IMG/VR virus record: IMGVR_UViG_3300033150_000453 | Location: 1-58,804 of that record | Source: a virus | Strand: one strand, 5' to 3' | Length of the DNA: 58,804 nt | Shown here: positions 1-7,216 of the stretch, one piece after another | Position numbering within the stretch: position 1 is the stretch's first letter | Layout of the letters: each line of letters starts with the position of its first letter | Notes under the pieces: generated by a model | Told to the model about the DNA's origin: nothing | Databases searched by the model: none | The model's input: the letters and a program-made list of their open reading frames with translations, nothing else | Translations under genes and position numbers: made by a program

Positions 1-315
1 GGCATCTTGCCCGGCGGCGGTGTTACCCTGTACAACTTGAGCCGGAAGTTGGGCGAAGGCAGTACGGCTAGTTACATCTTGCGCCAAGCTTTGCAGGCTC
101 CGTTGAAGCAGATTATGGAGAACGCCGGCGTTGACTACGACTATAGTATGGTTGAGGACGGCATGGGCTACAACATTAAGACCGGAGAGTTTGGCGACAT
201 GATTGACATGGGCATCGTGGACCCGACGCGGGTCACGGTTACTGCTTTGCAGAACGCGGTCAGTGTGGCCATCACCATCCTTAGCACGAAAGCAATTATT
301 ACTTTGGCCCAATGA
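1..315 (+). CDS. groL: GroEL chaperonin, C-terminal fragment (5' end outside window)
   Basis: Frame 1 is open from the first base to TGA at 313-315, giving 104 residues. The segment reads like the end of the GroEL equatorial domain: a PGGG-V motif at the start, 'QIMENAG', then 'GYNIKTGEFGDMIDMGI', 'DPTRVTVTALQNAVSVA', as in bacterial Cpn60. The usual Gly/Met-rich tail is missing and the protein ends STKAIITLAQ. GroEL folds proteins in the cytoplasm with GroES, and a groES gene lies about 220 bases downstream, so this is a phage-borne chaperonin pair, probably serving capsid or tail folding. The stop overlaps the next ATG (ATGA). The domain call is firm; whether the missing part is intact cannot be seen. 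Confidence 0.93.
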   Translation, partial: GILPGGGVTLYNLSRKLGEGSTASYILRQALQAPLKQIMENAGVDYDYSMVEDGMGYNIKTGEFGDMIDMGIVDPTRVTVTALQNAVSVAITILSTKAIITLAQ

Positions 316-545
316 GGGACGAGGTACTCGAGTATTTAGACAGCGCATTGTTCGCCGACGGCTTTGACGACGCCATCCTTGGTTTCACTGACGCGGGCGT
401 TGTTGTGTATGACGAGGGTCGGTGTTTGGAGATTCTAATGCTCAACGGCTTGGAGTATGACGAGGCATACGAGTTCTATACTTTCAATGTTGCGGGAGCT
501 TACGTCGGCCCCAAGACACCAATTTTTATTACATGCGTCCGATAG
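312..545 (+). CDS. Small acidic conserved phage protein between groEL and groES
   Basis: A 77-residue acidic protein starting in an ATGA overlap with groEL. It has the pattern 'GVVVYDEGRCLEILM' followed by 'FNVAGAYVGPKTPIF'. From memory, a similar small family of unknown function (YD-x3-C ... FN-x-AGAYVG-x-x-TPIF) is widespread in marine phages. No catalytic motif, signal peptide or membrane segment is visible. Its 3' end overlaps the groES start by 13 bases, so it is translated as part of the chaperonin operon, though a chaperonin role is not implied by its sequence. Confidence 0.75.
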   Translation: MRDEVLEYLDSALFADGFDDAILGFTDAGVVVYDEGRCLEILMLNGLEYDEAYEFYTFNVAGAYVGPKTPIFITCVR

Positions 546-793
546 GAAAATACATTGTCCTCCAGCCCATCGAAGAGGAGGTGACGACAGAGAGCGGCTT
601 GTTGCTTAGCGGTGAGGACACCAGCCAGTTGCGATATGCTCGCGGCAAGGTTGTGGCAGCGGGCACGGATGTCGAAGCCATCCACGCTGATGAGGAGCTA
701 TACTACGACAAGCGCAGTGCGTACTCTATGATGATTGAGGATGTTAAGTACACCATCATCTCTGAGCGCGATGTTGTCGTTGTGCTTCATTGA
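533..793 (+). CDS. groS: GroES co-chaperonin
   Basis: 86 residues with the GroES layout: an N-terminal 'MRPIGKYIVLQPIEEE' strand like IRPLxDRVLVKxxE, a mobile-loop region 'TESGLLLSGED' (residues 19-29, hydrophobic L-L-L in place of the usual IVL that docks on GroEL), 'GKVVAAGTDVEAIHADEELYY' in place of GxVVAVGxG...VKxGDxVL, and 'YTIISERDVVVVLH' matching YLILxExDILAVL. It would cap the GroEL ring. It starts 13 bases inside the upstream gene and its 3' end overlaps the convergent winged-helix gene by 38 bases. With the groEL end at 1-315 it makes a two-gene phage chaperonin cassette. Confidence 0.9.
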   Translation: MRPIGKYIVLQPIEEEVTTESGLLLSGEDTSQLRYARGKVVAAGTDVEAIHADEELYYDKRSAYSMMIEDVKYTIISERDVVVVLH

Positions 794-1178
794 TTTGCAT
801 CATCACCTGCTTGTACATCTTGTCGGTGAATGAGCAGTCTCGCCTGAATACGGGGTTGTTCTGCGCCTCCATGGGATACTCTTTTCCTTCGAGCAGGGCG
901 TAGGCGTACCCTATTACGCGCTTGGCTTTGTAGGTCAGGTTGTATACCCCTAGCCTCGACTTAGACTCTACGGACACTTTCTCTACCCATCCGTTTTTGA
1001 CGAGGCGGTTGAAGCGGTCTTTGTCCCACGAGAAGGTCTTGTCGAACTCTTTGAACTTGGCTCGGGTGAAGTAGGGCTCATCGTAGAGGAAGATGAGCAT
1101 CTCTAGGTCGGGCTGGGAGATGCCGTATTTGGCATTGATGAAGTATCGGACGACCCTCCAGTACTTTAGATAGTTCAT
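756..1178 (-). CDS. Winged-helix (MarR/PadR-like) DNA-binding protein
   Basis: 140 residues from the ATG at 1178; a longer frame to 1235 exists but would cross into the divergent gene at 1207. The N-terminal half looks like a winged helix: 'GISQPDLEMLIFLYDEPYFTRAKFKEF' as a helix-turn-helix scaffold, then 'DRFNRLVKNGWVEKVS' as the recognition helix and wing entry, then 'YNLTYKAKRVIGYAYALLEG'. From memory, similar proteins occur in phages of marine Bacteroidota. It is the only reverse-strand gene in the left 41 kb and is divergent from the 1207 gene, so it may be a regulator of the late region. DNA binding is inferred from fold-like features only. Confidence 0.72.
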   Translation of the reverse strand: MNYLKYWRVVRYFINAKYGISQPDLEMLIFLYDEPYFTRAKFKEFDKTFSWDKDRFNRLVKNGWVEKVSVESKSRLGVYNLTYKAKRVIGYAYALLEGKEYPMEAQNNPVFRRDCSFTDKMYKQVMMQINEAQRQHRAQR

Positions 1179-1206
1179 TGTATTTTGGTCCCACAAGATA
1201 CTTGTT

Positions 1207-1584
1207 ATGGAAAAGAAGACTACGGTCAAGCGCACGGTTTACAAGAACCGTGGAGGCACAGGAAAGATGGTCGAGGTTTCCAAGGGCCGCAAAACCAAAA
1301 CCAAAACTCGCAATGTTCGCGGCGGCGCTACTGTCACCAAGACCAAGGTGAAGACCAAGGGCGAGAAGGACAAGGTGAAGACGCGTACCAGTTCTGTTGG
1401 TACGACCAAGACCACCAAGAACAAGAGTGCGACTGGGCGTAAGTACACGACCAAGGTCAAGACGACCAAGACCAACACTCGTACGGGTGTCGGTTACGGC
1501 CCTCAAACTTCTCGTGGAAAGCAGTCTAAAGGAGCTTCTGCTACGGCCAAAACTCGCCGGCGCGTTGTCAAGCGTCGTGGCTAA
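1207..1584 (+). CDS. Highly basic Lys/Thr-rich protein, candidate nucleoid or virion DNA-binding protein
   Basis: 125 residues dominated by Lys, Arg, Thr, Gly and Ser, with repeated 'KTKTK', 'KVKTK' and 'KTTK' runs and a C-terminal 'KTRRRVVKRRG'. There are almost no hydrophobic core residues, so it is probably disordered and strongly cationic, comparable in composition to histone H1-like tails. Function is inferred: condensing or neutralising DNA, or packaging inside the head. It opens a string of tiny basic genes to 2607. The ATG follows 28 bases after the divergent winged-helix start. Spurious translation is unlikely, because the gene fits the tight overlapping array and no better frame exists. 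Confidence 0.72.
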   Translation: MEKKTTVKRTVYKNRGGTGKMVEVSKGRKTKTKTRNVRGGATVTKTKVKTKGEKDKVKTRTSSVGTTKTTKNKSATGRKYTTKVKTTKTNTRTGVGYGPQTSRGKQSKGASATAKTRRRVVKRRG

Positions 1585-1666
1585 AGAGTTCTCTTACAAG
1601 ATGGTGGGCCTCGGCATGGTCGGGGCCTTCATCTGTCTTGTATATCTTGTAGTCCATGGCGGGTAG
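1577..1666 (+). CDS. Possible 29-residue single-pass membrane peptide
   Basis: From a GTG at 1577 that overlaps the stop of the upstream gene, this frame encodes 29 residues: a short polar start (VAKEFSYK), then a hydrophobic stretch 'MVGLGMVGAFICLVYLVV' long enough to span a membrane. Its stop at 1664-1666 lies 11 bases inside the next gene. An ATG at 1601 would give 21 residues. It fills an otherwise empty gap of 71 bases, which favours a real gene in this densely packed phage, but length and the non-ATG start leave doubt. Confidence 0.4.
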   Translation: MAKEFSYKMVGLGMVGAFICLVYLVVHGG

Positions 1667-1805
1667 AACCAAGAAGAAGAACAAGATTTGTCCGGCTGGT
1701 ATTGCTTGGGCTAAGCGGACTTTTGACCGCTACCCAAGCGCCTATGCCAACATGGCTGCGAGCAAGTACTGCAAGGACCCGAACTACGCAAAAAACAAGA
1801 AGTGA
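1656..1805 (+). CDS. Small basic phage protein (CPAG-IAWAKRTF motif)
   Basis: 49 residues: a Lys-rich N-terminus (GRTKKKNK), then 'ICPAGIAWAKRTFDRYPSAY', 'ANMAASKYCKDPNYAKNKK'. Two cysteines and the pattern CPxG-x-WAKRxFD-YPSAYAN-x-x-AxKYCKDP belong, from memory, to a widespread unnamed small phage family that often occurs in runs of similar basic proteins. The stop TGA overlaps the next ATG (TGATG, 1803-1807). Function is unknown; virion association is plausible given its setting among structural genes. Confidence 0.75.
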   Translation: MAGRTKKKNKICPAGIAWAKRTFDRYPSAYANMAASKYCKDPNYAKNKK

Positions 1806-2173
1806 TGCCGAGAAATTACCGAAAAGCTCAGAGGGAGCGCGACAAGAAGAAGCGGTCTCGAATTTCGAGAGGAACCAAGTCTTCCAAAACAGTTCCTTCG
1901 ACCAAGCCCAGCGGCACGGCCTCCGGGACTAAGTCTTCGCGCAAGAAGACTTATCTCGAAAAAACAAACGATAGGGCTAACCGTGTTGGCCGCTCGCCAT
2001 TCATATACGGCGTTGGCCCGAACAATCAAGGTGTCGTACAGAGAAAAGAACATTACATAGGTCATCAAGGAGTTGCGGTAGCTCATGGCCCTAAGCACAT
2101 CAAGCCGCTGAAGTCAAAGCCAGCGTCGCCTATTAAAGGCCGCGACATCCCCCTCCCCAAAAGCAAGTTCTGA
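1805..2173 (+). CDS. Basic Ser/Lys-rich hypothetical protein
   Basis: 122 residues starting with the ATG in a TGATG overlap; a GTG three bases upstream is less likely. The N-terminal half is a charged disordered stretch ('QRERDKKKRSR', 'GTKSSKTVPSTK'), followed by 'RVGRSPFIYGVGPNNQG' and His/Gly/Lys-rich tails ending 'IPLPKSKF'. No known domain is recognised. It is the longest non-repetitive member of the basic island at 1207-2607. Confidence 0.65.
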   Translation: MPRNYRKAQRERDKKKRSRISRGTKSSKTVPSTKPSGTASGTKSSRKKTYLEKTNDRANRVGRSPFIYGVGPNNQGVVQRKEHYIGHQGVAVAHGPKHIKPLKSKPASPIKGRDIPLPKSKF

Positions 2174-2256
2174 TGCCTAAGTATGGAAAGCCGTGTACGG
2201 CAAAGAACAAGCCCAAGGTTCGCAAGCCTAAGTCCAAGCCTTACGGCAAAAAGTAA
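2173..2256 (+). CDS. 27-residue Lys/Pro-rich mini-protein
   Basis: An ATG inside the upstream stop (TGATG) opens a 27-codon frame beginning MPKYGKPCTAKNK and ending KPYGKK, whose stop TAA overlaps the next ATG (TAATG at 2254-2258). Over a third of its residues are Lys or Arg and it has one cysteine. The exact stop/start nesting on both sides is the main evidence that it is translated. Function unknown; the composition matches its neighbours. Confidence 0.6.
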   Translation: MPKYGKPCTAKNKPKVRKPKSKPYGKK

Positions 2257-2498
2257 TGGGCGAGCTCAAGAAGTGGCGGGACGAGAAGTGGGTGCGCATC
2301 GGTACCGATGGCAGCATCAAGGGCGAGTGCGGCACGAGCAAGAACAAGAAGAACCCGGACAGGTGTTTGCCATTGGCTAAGGCCAAGCGTTTGAGCAAGG
2401 CCCAGCGTGCCAAGACGGCTCGGAAGAAAAAGGCTCAGGGTAAGCGCAAGCAGTTTGTCTCTAATACGAAAGCAGCCCGTGTCACCCGTGGTAGGTAA
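2256..2498 (+). CDS. DUF5872-like basic protein
   Basis: 80 residues. Residues 1-50 carry 'WRDEKWVRIGTDGSIKGECG' and then 'NPDRCLPLAKAKRLSKAQR'. This resembles the family I recall as DUF5872, with its pattern W-V-x-I ... G-x-CG ... KCVPAAKAxxMT. The last 30 residues are a Lys/Arg tail ('KTARKKKAQGKRK'). Two cysteines at the conserved spacing might bind metal. From memory, the family occurs as single small proteins in giant and marine phages; function unknown. The ATG overlaps the previous stop by one base. Confidence 0.7.
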   Translation: MGELKKWRDEKWVRIGTDGSIKGECGTSKNKKNPDRCLPLAKAKRLSKAQRAKTARKKKAQGKRKQFVSNTKAARVTRGR

Positions 2499-2511
2499 GG
2501 TTTTGAAGTTC

Positions 2512-2607
2512 ATGTCGCGCCGCATCCCGCGTTGGGTTGCGAAGGTGGCGGTCAACCGCGCTGTCAAGAAACTAAGGAAGAGACATGCCGCGAATAAACA
2601 GTCGTAA
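2512..2607 (+). CDS. 31-residue cationic amphipathic mini-protein
   Basis: The frame ending at 2607 can begin at ATG 2512 (31 residues, MSRRIPRWVAKVAVNRAVKKLRKRH...) or at GTG 2488 or 2479, which would overlap the upstream gene in the manner seen elsewhere here. The predicted helix alternates basic and hydrophobic residues, like a membrane-active or nucleic-acid-binding peptide. It ends five bases before the large structural gene at 2613. Start choice and function are both uncertain. Confidence 0.45.
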   Translation: MSRRIPRWVAKVAVNRAVKKLRKRHAANKQS

Positions 2608-2612
2608 AAAAA

Positions 2613-4094
2613 ATGGCAATTCCAGCAGGAACTAAGTTTCACGGGGTGGCCTCCGGTGTAGATACGGACAACCGTGGTTCTCGTCGCAAGAATGATGACC
2701 GCAAGGCGTATTCTATAGAAGAAATTGCTGCCCCACCATTTCAGTATTCCAGTGGCCTTCCTGCGATTGCCACATTGACATTTTCTGGCTTGCCAGCAAA
2801 TGGTGAAACTCTAACGATTGGGGGCACTGTAATTACTTTTCGGACCGCGCTCACTGGTTCTGGCAATGAGATTAAAATTCAAAGTTCGGTCGGCAACCAG
2901 TCTAGTAGGATTGTAAATTTCTTTGGTAACTCCAAGCAAACCAGCTTCGACTACACCATTGAATCTGAATTCAGTGTAATTGCACTTGAAGCTCCCACTG
3001 ACGACAGTGTCATCAACCTTATTGCTAAGACGGCCGGCACATCGGGGAACTCTATTTCGGTTGCGACTACTATTGCGAACGCCACTTTAAGTGGGGCCAC
3101 ACTTTCGGGGGGAACCAATTCGGCGGCTTCTGTAAGCTCACTTAAAAATGCCTACGTAAACGCGGTTGCGGCTGAGGCACTCAGCCACTCAACGATTGTA
3201 TACCAAATTGGAGTTGACCAGACTACGGGGCTGCCCCTTGTTATAGACAACCCCGCTATCGCTCGCGGCGTAAATGCTAATACCGATGGCAATACGTACA
3301 CACCTATGGGCGTCGTTTATGACGAAAAGGTGGTGGACGGAACCTCTTCAGGCTTTAGTACAATTAGTCAAGGAGAGACCTTTAAGATTTGCTCTAACGG
3401 TATCGTACCTAAAGCTATAGTCTACACAGACGCGGCAACTGGGGCCCGCCCTCCTGCGGGCTCGACACTAACCGCAGGGGTGACAGGAGACATTCTTAGT
3501 GCCGATAGTGGTTCTGGACAGTCTATTGCCACTATGATTATTTCGGGCACTGCCTCCTCGTTTGTACAGGACGCGGTGGTTTACGTGAATGGAGGCATCG
3601 AAGACCCTTATTTGCGACCCACGCGCGACGGTGTGTCCAACCAAAGCACGGTGCGTTTACCCGCCATTGGTAACGCCGGTGTTACTGCGGGCTCTTTGGT
3701 TGTCCATGCCGGCAACACGTCGTCCGACGTTGGTAATGGTGTCGCCTTCGTCTCTAACGTTCGTCATTACACGAACACCGACGCCAACTTAGATATCCTT
3801 GGAATTTCCTCAGCCACAGTTTCTGGAAACGGCACCGATGATGGGATGGGTGTCTGTGCTCATGGGCTTGTTAACGCTACAGTTTATGACGCTTCGGGTA
3901 ATGTACTTACGAGCGAAACCGCAGGTCTCCTTAGCTCTGTTGTATACGCTGGCGACGGCACAACTAACGCCAGCCATCTGTTGACTACAGACAACACAAG
4001 CGGTGTGGCAGTAGGCATTATTTATGGGTACCCAATTCGGGGTGCTGCCGAAGTCAATAAATTCTCTATCCTTTTCCAGCCTTACAGACTGTAA
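2613..4094 (+). CDS. Virion surface protein with shared anchor peptide (paralogue 1 of 4)
   Basis: 493 residues. Residues 3-35 (PAGTKFHGVASGVDTDNRGS, then RRKNDDRKAYSIEEI) recur in diverged form at the start of the products at 6218, 7255 and 8328, which suggests a common docking or assembly segment. The rest is beta-rich and rich in Gly, Ser and Thr. The C-terminus has 'VVYAGDGTTNASHLLTTDNT' plus 'VAVGIIYGYP', also echoed in the paralogues and reminiscent of DUF2190-type head decoration proteins. Its role is inferred as a capsid decoration or tail appendage. The start follows an A-run (taaaaaaaATG) with no Shine-Dalgarno sequence, as expected in Bacteroidota. Confidence 0.7.
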   Translation: MAIPAGTKFHGVASGVDTDNRGSRRKNDDRKAYSIEEIAAPPFQYSSGLPAIATLTFSGLPANGETLTIGGTVITFRTALTGSGNEIKIQSSVGNQSSRIVNFFGNSKQTSFDYTIESEFSVIALEAPTDDSVINLIAKTAGTSGNSISVATTIANATLSGATLSGGTNSAASVSSLKNAYVNAVAAEALSHSTIVYQIGVDQTTGLPLVIDNPAIARGVNANTDGNTYTPMGVVYDEKVVDGTSSGFSTISQGETFKICSNGIVPKAIVYTDAATGARPPAGSTLTAGVTGDILSADSGSGQSIATMIISGTASSFVQDAVVYVNGGIEDPYLRPTRDGVSNQSTVRLPAIGNAGVTAGSLVVHAGNTSSDVGNGVAFVSNVRHYTNTDANLDILGISSATVSGNGTDDGMGVCAHGLVNATVYDASGNVLTSETAGLLSSVVYAGDGTTNASHLLTTDNTSGVAVGIIYGYPIRGAAEVNKFSILFQPYRL

Positions 4095-4099
4095 CAATA

Positions 4100-4390
4100 A
4101 TGCCGAGCAAAAAGGACATGCCCTGCAACAAGCCTCGTCGTAGTACGAGCAAGGGTAAGAAGATGATGGTCAAGGGATGCGAGGGCGGCAAGGAGAAAAT
4201 TATTCATTTCGGAGCGAAGGGCTATGGTCACAACTACAGTGCAGCGGCGCGTAAAAGTTTCAAGGCGCGGCACAAGTGCGGCTCAGCCAAGAGTAAACTC
4301 ACCGCTAGATACTGGGCCTGCAAGAAGCTGTGGGCTGGCCCCGGTGGAAGTACAAAGAGCAGCCCCAAAGGAAGACAGGGAAAGTATTAA
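4100..4390 (+). CDS. Small basic Cys/His protein of a conserved phage family
   Basis: 96 residues with 'MVKGCEGGKEKIIHFGAKGYG', then 'ARKSFKARHKCG' and 'KLTARYWACKKLW'. The pattern (CEGGKEK-I-x-FG ... FKARHxC ... KxTARYWxCKxLW) is one I recall in many phages as a family of unknown function. Four cysteines and several histidines leave room for a metal site. It sits between the first anchor-peptide protein and the next small basic gene. A virion or packaging role is only inferred. Confidence 0.75.
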   Translation: MPSKKDMPCNKPRRSTSKGKKMMVKGCEGGKEKIIHFGAKGYGHNYSAAARKSFKARHKCGSAKSKLTARYWACKKLWAGPGGSTKSSPKGRQGKY

Positions 4391-4399
4391 CTTAGGACC

Positions 4400-4606
4400 A
4401 TGAAACAAGGTTACAACGCACGTCTCGACGAGGCTCTCGGGGCTCGCCACGGTAAGAAGTCTCAATCCATGAAAGCTCGCCGGGACGAGTCCAAGGGCAT
4501 GAGCAAAGCTTCTGGCGACAACCCATATGGTGGCGACCATTCTATGGAAGAGACCCGCCGGGTCCACAACGTCAAAGCGCATATTTCAAGCTGCATCCGC
4601 AAGTGA
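4400..4606 (+). CDS. Small polar phage protein (MKQGYNARLDE family)
   Basis: 68 residues beginning MKQGYNARLDEALGARHGKK, with 'ARRDESKGM' in the middle and 'HNVKAHISSCIRK' at the end. From memory, short proteins with the same 'GYxxRLDExLGxR ... RRDESKGM' start occur in other phages without known function. It overlaps the next gene by four bases (GTGA at 4603-4606), supporting coupled translation. Confidence 0.7.
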   Translation: MKQGYNARLDEALGARHGKKSQSMKARRDESKGMSKASGDNPYGGDHSMEETRRVHNVKAHISSCIRK

Positions 4607-4746
4607 GGGGCTTAGGCGACACTATTGAAAAGGTCACCAAGGCTACGGGCGTCAAGTACGTGGTAGACAAAGTGTCTAAGGGTAAGGACTGCGGATGCGC
4701 GAGGCGACGTGACTCCTTGAATCGTCAATTTCCATTTGGTAAGTAA
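4603..4746 (+). CDS. 47-residue CGC-motif phage protein
   Basis: A GTG start overlapping the upstream TGA opens 47 codons: 'GLGDTIEKVTKATGVKYVVD', then 'GKDCGCARRRDSLNRQFPFGK'. I recognise the combination of an N-terminal 'GLGDTI-KxTKATGI' helix and a C-terminal 'DCGCxKRxxxLNxxFPF' as a small family found in phages of Bacteroidota. The two vicinal cysteines may bind metal. Its TAA overlaps the next ATG (TAATG, 4744-4748). Confidence 0.75.
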   Translation: MRGLGDTIEKVTKATGVKYVVDKVSKGKDCGCARRRDSLNRQFPFGK

Positions 4747-5207
4747 TGGCATATCAAAAACTTCAAGTCGGGACCGGCGTCAAAGTCATCAAGTCCGACA
4801 CCATCGACGTCCCCAACGTCGCTGGCCCCAGTGTAAGCGGCACTGCCACTGCCACGACTACCAACAAACTCGTGGACAGCGGCGCGGCATTTAGCAGCAA
4901 CCTTGTAGGATTCATTGTCTACAACACAACTGATAGCACGGTAGCAAAGGTTACTGCTGTTGATTCTCCCACCCAGCTCACCTTGAGTGCCAATATTATG
5001 GCCAATGGTGAGAACTACACGCTGTATTCCGACACCAACCCCGGTTGCGTTCTTTATTCTGGCAGTGGAGGAGACATTGAGGTATTGACTTCTAGCGGCG
5101 CCTTGTTGTTATTCTCAACGGTTCCAGCAGGGTCTTTCCTTCCGGTTCAAGTGAAGCGCGTCTTGGCCAGCAATACCTCGGCAACCAACATTTTGGCTCT
5201 CTGGTAA
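4746..5207 (+). CDS. Virion structural protein, spike or decoration type
   Basis: 153 residues, no charged clusters, beta-rich and Ser/Thr-rich. The middle part ('LVDSGAAFSSNLVGFIVYN', 'VDSPTQLTLSANIM') looks like a small beta-sandwich repeat seen in fibres. The end, 'GGDIEVLTSSGALLLFSTVP' followed by 'LPVQVKRVLASNTSATNILA', matches a pattern I recall in phage virion proteins (D-x-V-x-T-x-D/G ... VPAGxxLPVQVKRV). Its exact position in the particle is unknown. One-base overlaps on both sides place it in the same translational unit as its neighbours. Confidence 0.65.
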   Translation: MAYQKLQVGTGVKVIKSDTIDVPNVAGPSVSGTATATTTNKLVDSGAAFSSNLVGFIVYNTTDSTVAKVTAVDSPTQLTLSANIMANGENYTLYSDTNPGCVLYSGSGGDIEVLTSSGALLLFSTVPAGSFLPVQVKRVLASNTSATNILALW

Positions 5208-5365
5208 TGCCGCTTGCGATTGCGATTTCCAATCAGATTCAGAGCCTGACGACCGGTAGCGGTGCCGCTCCGCAGCCCACCAACTTTATTATCCAGAACG
5301 GCACCCCGTCTCCAAATCGCATCGCGCTAAATCAAAACACCTCAGAATACCTTATCCAGAACTGA
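5207..5365 (+). CDS. 52-residue Asn/Gln-rich hypothetical protein
   Basis: The ATG sits in TAATG with the upstream stop, and its TGA sits in TGATG with the next start. The product begins MPLAIAISNQIQSLTTGS and contains 'NFIIQNGTPSPNRIALNQN'. It is neutral, polar and cysteine-free. No family is recognised; the exact nesting of both ends is the evidence for translation. It probably belongs to the virion appendage group around it. Confidence 0.6.
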   Translation: MPLAIAISNQIQSLTTGSGAAPQPTNFIIQNGTPSPNRIALNQNTSEYLIQN

Positions 5366-6069
5366 TGGCTGATAAGACAATTACAGACCTCAATGCTCTC
5401 ACGACGCCGGCGTCAACAGATGTCTTGGCCATCGTCGATGTTGCAGGTAACGAAACAAAAAAAATTGAGGTCGGCAATCTTGTCGACTCCGGGGTTACTC
5501 AGGTAGCTACCGGTACGGGTCTTACGGGTGGTCCGATTACCACGACGGGCACTATTGACCTTGCAAACACGGCCGTTACAGCCGGCTCCTACACGAGCGC
5601 GGACATTACTGTCGACGCTCAGGGACGCATTACGGCTGCTGCTAACGGCAGTGGGGGCGGAGGAGGCACGAACAACGTGATGATTCCTTACGCGTTTTTT
5701 GACAACAACGTGCGGGATGTATTCATTCCGATTACCAGCGAGTCGGAGCAAAGCAGTCGCCAGAGGTACAATAGGTTTGTTGCACCTTTCGCCGGGTCGC
5801 TCAAAGCCGCTACGTTTTATGGGACTTTGAACCTTAGCGGGGGCACCGGTTTTTCTCTGGGCATTCAGCTTATGCAAGCGGGTAGTGCAAGCAACTTCAC
5901 GACGCTAGAGACGCAGAGCGCACAGGGACTGACCAGCTATACGGCAACTACCCTGACGTTTTCGAGCAACAGTTTTTCCGCCGGCGACGTGCTGTATTTT
6001 TTCTTAACCAACGGCTTCGGAACGTCGTTTGGCAACATGACCGGAACCCTTTTATTTGAAGTATCATGA
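5365..6069 (+). CDS. Tail fibre-like protein
   Basis: 234 residues. Residues 1-45 ('TITDLNALTTPASTDVLAIV', 'ETKKIEVGNL') are typical of the N-terminal attachment segment of phage fibres. Residues 50-95 contain the fibre repeat 'GTGLTGGPITTTGTIDLA' and 'ITVDAQGRITAAANG', followed by a Gly linker (SGGGGG). The C-terminal ~135 residues form a separate beta-rich domain ('YNRFVAPFAGSLKAATFYG') that could be the receptor-binding head. A second protein with the same repeat lies at 10592. Receptor binding is inferred. Confidence 0.75.
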   Translation: MADKTITDLNALTTPASTDVLAIVDVAGNETKKIEVGNLVDSGVTQVATGTGLTGGPITTTGTIDLANTAVTAGSYTSADITVDAQGRITAAANGSGGGGGTNNVMIPYAFFDNNVRDVFIPITSESEQSSRQRYNRFVAPFAGSLKAATFYGTLNLSGGTGFSLGIQLMQAGSASNFTTLETQSAQGLTSYTATTLTFSSNSFSAGDVLYFFLTNGFGTSFGNMTGTLLFEVS

Positions 6070-6218
6070 GCTGTTTGACGACTTGGACCCCAGAGACGCA
6101 GGAGGACTGCATTGACATCGAGCGCCTTGCTGCCGTCATCACGGAGATTGACGACAAACTGCACGACATCCTCGAGCGCCTTGAGGCCCTTGAAGGCGTC
6201 GGTAAAGCCTCAAAATAA
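6066..6218 (+). CDS. 50-residue coiled-coil protein
   Basis: ATG overlaps the fibre stop (ATGA) and TAA overlaps the next ATG. The C-terminal two-thirds is a clear heptad helix (IERLAAVITEIDDKLHDILE, then RLEALEGVG), preceded by MSCLTTWTPETQEDC with two cysteines. It may trimerise or chaperone the adjacent appendage proteins. The last 18 bases of its coding region are the left edge of the sequence duplicated in front of the 7255 gene. Confidence 0.65.
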   Translation: MSCLTTWTPETQEDCIDIERLAAVITEIDDKLHDILERLEALEGVGKASK

Positions 6219-7216
6219 TGACCGAGCTTTCTCGAGACTCAAAGATTCACACCGTAGCGGCGGGTGTAGATACTCAAGACAAGGGTTCGGCTCGAACCAA
6301 CGCAAACCGCGAGGCGGTTACGGTGGACGACGTTGCTCGCGTAACCTGTTCGTTTAAGGCAGAAGTCTTTGGCAACTCGCCTAATTATACCAAATGCGTC
6401 TCATTCTACGGTACCGCAACCGATGGTTCACCGATAGTGCGGGGTAGTAACGGAAGCCCCGGCGCACTGACAAACCAACAGGTAGACTTCCCTAATGTTC
6501 TGGGCATTAACCTTGGCGCATCCAGCGGGCAAATTAATGACATAGTTAGCTACGGCGTTTTAGAGAATGTTGAGGTAATTGTCCTAGAAGGAGAAACTCC
6601 CCTGCTGGGTTCAATTCTCTATTCGGGCTCAGGACACGCTATTTATGGCAAGAGCGCCTCGGGGTACTACATTGATGCGGGGTCTATAGTTAGTTTGGGG
6701 ACGATTATAAAGGTGGGAAGCTTGGTGCGAAGCTTCTCGGGCTTTTTCGACGTCTATGCTTGCGACATTTTTGTCAACATGCCCGACCATGGCGCTATCC
6801 ATATGGACGGTGTTCCATACAAGCAAAGTCAAAGGTTTCGGGCTAAGGAAGACGTAGGTGTAGTTGCCGGAAACATCGTTAAGTTTGCACCCGGAGGGAA
6901 TCCCACGGGCACGGAAATGTTTGTATCAAACTGGGATGCTTCTAGTGATAGTACAGATTTAATCACGGGGGTTGTGTGCAATGAGCCAATAGGAATCTTT
7001 TGTACTGTAGCTACCAGCGGACTGATTAACCTGTCGCCCTCAATGATTGGCGGCGCTGCGCCAGTTTCGGGAGGCATTGTGTACGCCGACAACACCACGT
7101 CGCACCTCCTTACCACCGACTCTACAAGCGGAACAAAGATTGGTATTATCACGAATTTTCACCTCGCTCCATCTACACAAGCACCCTATGTTCGGATTCT
7201 GCTGAAGTTCATCTAA
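6218..7216 (+). CDS. Virion surface protein with shared anchor peptide (paralogue 2, tandem copy A)
   Basis: 332 residues. N-terminus 'DSKIHTVAAGVDTQDKGS' then 'ARTNANREAVTVDDVARV' is nearly identical in DNA and protein to the start of the gene at 7255 and is a diverged form of the anchor peptide in the genes at 2613 and 8328. The middle is variable. The C-terminal part shares blocks with 7255 ('YKQSQRFRA', 'NWDASSDSTDLI', 'VYADNTTSHLLTTDSTSGTK', 'VRILLKFI'). Its role is inferred as a decoration or appendage subunit in which surface parts diverge while assembly parts stay fixed. Confidence 0.7.
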   Translation: MTELSRDSKIHTVAAGVDTQDKGSARTNANREAVTVDDVARVTCSFKAEVFGNSPNYTKCVSFYGTATDGSPIVRGSNGSPGALTNQQVDFPNVLGINLGASSGQINDIVSYGVLENVEVIVLEGETPLLGSILYSGSGHAIYGKSASGYYIDAGSIVSLGTIIKVGSLVRSFSGFFDVYACDIFVNMPDHGAIHMDGVPYKQSQRFRAKEDVGVVAGNIVKFAPGGNPTGTEMFVSNWDASSDSTDLITGVVCNEPIGIFCTVATSGLINLSPSMIGGAAPVSGGIVYADNTTSHLLTTDSTSGTKIGIITNFHLAPSTQAPYVRILLKFI

